Origin: Litorimonas haliclonae
GTDB lineage: Bacteria > Pseudomonadota > Alphaproteobacteria > Caulobacterales > Maricaulaceae
DNA length: 64,000 nt
Assembly (NCBI RefSeq): GCF_965138505.1
Contig: NZ_CBCSCO010000003.1
Span: forward strand, 372,001-436,000
Direction: 5' to 3'
Shown here one piece after another: positions 61,972 to 64,000 of this stretch (position 1 is its first letter; the number at the start of each line of letters is the position of its first letter). The notes below the pieces were generated by a model. It worked only from the letters and a program-made list of their open reading frames with translations, had not been told where the DNA came from and did not search any database. The translations under genes and the position numbers were made by a program.

Positions 61972-64000
61972 ATGATTCGCACACGCATAAGCGGTGAAAA
62001 TTTGCCTGATGTAAAAGGCGAACAAAACTATGTCGCGGTCAATGGCCCTGACGGAGCTGCCACGAAAACGATCATGGATCGCCGCGAGACAAATCGAAGA
62101 ACCGAAGACTATTTCTGGTTAGAGCGCCTCGGCGAACTATCCGGACAGGCCTTGATGGTGTTCGACAAATCCCTAAATCTTGAATATTGCAACGCCTTGA
62201 CCAATGATCTTTTTGGCCTGAGCGACGCTGATTTTGAACGTCTGACCTGCTACGACGACCTAATTGAATATTGCGTTGCCAGAGGAGACTTCGGAGAAGG
62301 ATCTGAAACCACATTAAAAGCCCTGACCGAGGATTTGATCACCAACGCCCGTTTGCAAGCCCCAAAGCAGACGGCGGACTGGAAGATCACAACCCCCGCT
62401 GGCAAACACCTGTCGTTTTCCCAAGGCTATGGGCGTGATGGTCGGATGTTGGTAACGATAAGAGACATTACAGACAGGGTGGTCACAGAGCGTGCCCTTG
62501 ATATTGCCATGAATGTCGGTTCCGCCGGATACTGGGTTTTTAACTTTGAAACCAAGAGTTGGAAAACTTCGTTCAAAAACTTCGAACAACTTATGGGCGC
62601 CGAGCGAATTCGCCAGGCAGAGACTGGGAACTTCAGTTGCCTAATGCACCCAGACGATAGGCAGCATTGTGAAGACGCCTGGAACGACGCCATAAAATCT
62701 AAAGAAAGCTGGGATCTTCAGACACGAATTGTGGATGCAAGCGGAAACGCGTTTCACCTTAAATTCAATGGCGTGCCACAGATTTCGGATACCGGCCGAA
62801 TAACTAGCATGTTCTGTTATTTCGTGAACGTTACCAAAGAGGTTGAAGCGCAAGAAAAACAACGTCAAATTTTAGATAAAGCTCAAAAAGCTTTAAAGGC
62901 GAAGAACGATATCCTTGCCCGATTGAGCCATGATGTCCGGACGCCAATGAACGCCGTAATCGGCATTTCCGACGCCTTGTTACACCACCACCCTGACCCT
63001 GTGACAAAACCCAAGCTGGAGCTTATTCAGAACTCCGCTGAAAAAATCATCAGAATTGTCGATGGCACTCTGGATCACAGTAAAATGGAAGAAGAGAAAG
63101 TTTCACTAGTTCCAGTGCCGACCGATCCAAAAGCTTGCGTGGAAATGGTGTGCAGGCTTTGGGAGGATCAGGCCAAAAAGAACAATACAAAACTAACCTA
63201 TAGTTTTGACCCGTCCCTTCCCTCCACAATTATGATGGATGGCTTTCGTTACGAGCAATGTTTGAACAACCTGCTTTCCAATGCTGTGAAGTTCACTCAA
63301 GGCGGACAAGTTCACGTTGTCCTGACCACTATTTCGAAACCTGGCGCCCCCGCACGACTAGTCTTGGCCGTCAAAGATAACGGCATCGGCATGACACCGA
63401 AACAACAGTCACAAATTTTCGAACCCTACACACAGGCGGATGAATCCATTTCAAGTCGTTTTGGCGGTACGGGGCTCGGCATGACGATTACGAAGCAAAT
63501 TGCAGAACTCATGGGCGGCTCTATCAAGGTAAAGTCAGCTGAAGGCGAAGGCACTGTTTTCATCATTGCTATACCGTTTAAAGAGTGTTCCGCCTCGGCC
63601 CCCAAACCTTCGGGAACGAAGAAAGCTTCGAACGTGGAAAACTCACAAAGACAAGTTGATTTGCCCCGCCCTAAGGCACCTGCAGCAACGCCGCAGGCCC
63701 CCAAAGAGCCAGAGACAGTTAAAGCTGTTGAACCTCAAGAACAAAACACTTCAGTCGCGCCAGACATAATGCCGGAGCAAACTTCTCCGGCCACATCAGG
63801 CAGCCTGATAAGCGATATGCTCGCGGCATCGCCTCAGAAACAGGGCAACACAGAAGATAATACGCCCTATTCCAATCTGCGTCTGTTGGTCGTCGACGAC
63901 AATGCAACCAATCACATGGTGGTGTCGTCTTTGCTTGGAAGCGTGGTTGGCTCTATCGTAACTGCAAGCGATGGTCAGGAAGCCATTGATCAGCTCGACA
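61972..64000 (+). CDS. Hybrid sensor histidine kinase (3' end beyond window)
   Basis: At least 676 residues. Two PAS-like sensory domains precede a histidine kinase core: the H-box RLSHDVRTPMNAVIGIS with His320, the N-box CLNNLLSNAVKFTQGG, then DNGIGM and GGTGLGMTITKQIAELMGG. After a ~95-residue Pro/Glu-rich linker a receiver domain starts with LRLLVVDDNATNHMV (acidic pair Asp642-Asp643) and runs off the window. No transmembrane segment is visible, so it is probably cytosolic. ATG 61972 is the first start in this frame. The signal is unknown and no partner gene is in view. Confidence 0.92.
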   Translation, partial: MIRTRISGENLPDVKGEQNYVAVNGPDGAATKTIMDRRETNRRTEDYFWLERLGELSGQALMVFDKSLNLEYCNALTNDLFGLSDADFERLTCYDDLIEYCVARGDFGEGSETTLKALTEDLITNARLQAPKQTADWKITTPAGKHLSFSQGYGRDGRMLVTIRDITDRVVTERALDIAMNVGSAGYWVFNFETKSWKTSFKNFEQLMGAERIRQAETGNFSCLMHPDDRQHCEDAWNDAIKSKESWDLQTRIVDASGNAFHLKFNGVPQISDTGRITSMFCYFVNVTKEVEAQEKQRQILDKAQKALKAKNDILARLSHDVRTPMNAVIGISDALLHHHPDPVTKPKLELIQNSAEKIIRIVDGTLDHSKMEEEKVSLVPVPTDPKACVEMVCRLWEDQAKKNNTKLTYSFDPSLPSTIMMDGFRYEQCLNNLLSNAVKFTQGGQVHVVLTTISKPGAPARLVLAVKDNGIGMTPKQQSQIFEPYTQADESISSRFGGTGLGMTITKQIAELMGGSIKVKSAEGEGTVFIIAIPFKECSASAPKPSGTKKASNVENSQRQVDLPRPKAPAATPQAPKEPETVKAVEPQEQNTSVAPDIMPEQTSPATSGSLISDMLAASPQKQGNTEDNTPYSNLRLLVVDDNATNHMVVSSLLGSVVGSIVTASDGQEAIDQLD

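Noticed and set aside
61803..62868. Several minus-strand frames opposite the sensor kinase
   Set aside because: The plus-strand kinase frame is continuous from 61972 with PAS, H-box, N-box, G-box and receiver motifs; the minus frames are shadows.
1..64000. CRISPR arrays, insertion sequences or prophage genes
   Set aside because: No regularly spaced repeats, transposases, integrases or phage structural proteins were seen; six tRNA genes show no flanking duplication suggesting an integration site.

Overview
This 64 kb window is a chromosomal segment of an alphaproteobacterium, most likely a marine, carotenoid-pigmented member of the Hyphomonadaceae/Maricaulales group. The evidence is alphaproteobacterial conserved clusters (murA-DUF2948-UPF0262-phosphatase-infA-maf-rng-yacG; aminotransferase-glpX-recJ; bamE/CBP3-plsX-fabH-ihfA-merR; nrdR-rib-nusB-thiL), an NDUFS4-type complex I protein, a large TonB receptor beside a TPR-sulfotransferase, and crtW/crtZ ketocarotenoid genes. 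Base composition is moderate. No phage, insertion sequence or CRISPR array is visible. The taxonomic placement is inference.

Layout. 0.1-4.3 kb: a plus-strand operon of overlapping sulfur amino-acid genes (cysK, sulfurtransferase, metC) ending in a CE15-like esterase lipoprotein. 4.3-7.6 kb: tRNA-Arg, an NDUFS4-like gene, a HerA-type ATPase, tRNA-Pro, a DUF192 protein and tRNA-Glu. 7.7-16.6 kb (minus): recJ, glpX, aminotransferase, lipoprotein, argC, rpsI, rplM, ctaA, tRNA-Pro, merR and ihfA. 16.7-20 kb: fabH, plsX, CBP3-like chaperone and divergent bamE. 20-24.9 kb (minus): nrdR, reductase-only ribD, ribE, ribB with a degenerate RibA-like domain, ribH, nusB and thiL.

25-33.9 kb (plus): a FAN1-type VRR-NUC nuclease fused to a DnaQ-type exonuclease behind a perfect alphaproteobacterial LexA motif. 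It is followed after 26 bp by crtE, an ABC-2 transporter pair, crtW, crtZ and aat, joined by 1-4 nt overlaps or abutting codons, and then by a DEAD-box helicase. 33.9-47.7 kb (minus): GST, guaA, rsmB-like, guaB, rlmE, ppx/gppA, sulP, DUF442, tkt, feoB and feoA.

47.9-64 kb: tRNA-Phe, DM13 and GDPD-like proteins; the yacG to murA block; a MarR regulator with a BCCT transporter; a TPR-sulfotransferase and TonB receptor; tRNA-Thr; and a hybrid sensor kinase cut by the window end.

The most interesting points are the SOS-motif-preceded FAN1-DnaQ fusion and its closeness to the carotenoid/ABC/aat operon, the riboflavin operon that visibly lacks its first two catalytic steps, and three places (hom, hisD, DUF177) where a conserved alphaproteobacterial neighbour appears to have been removed.
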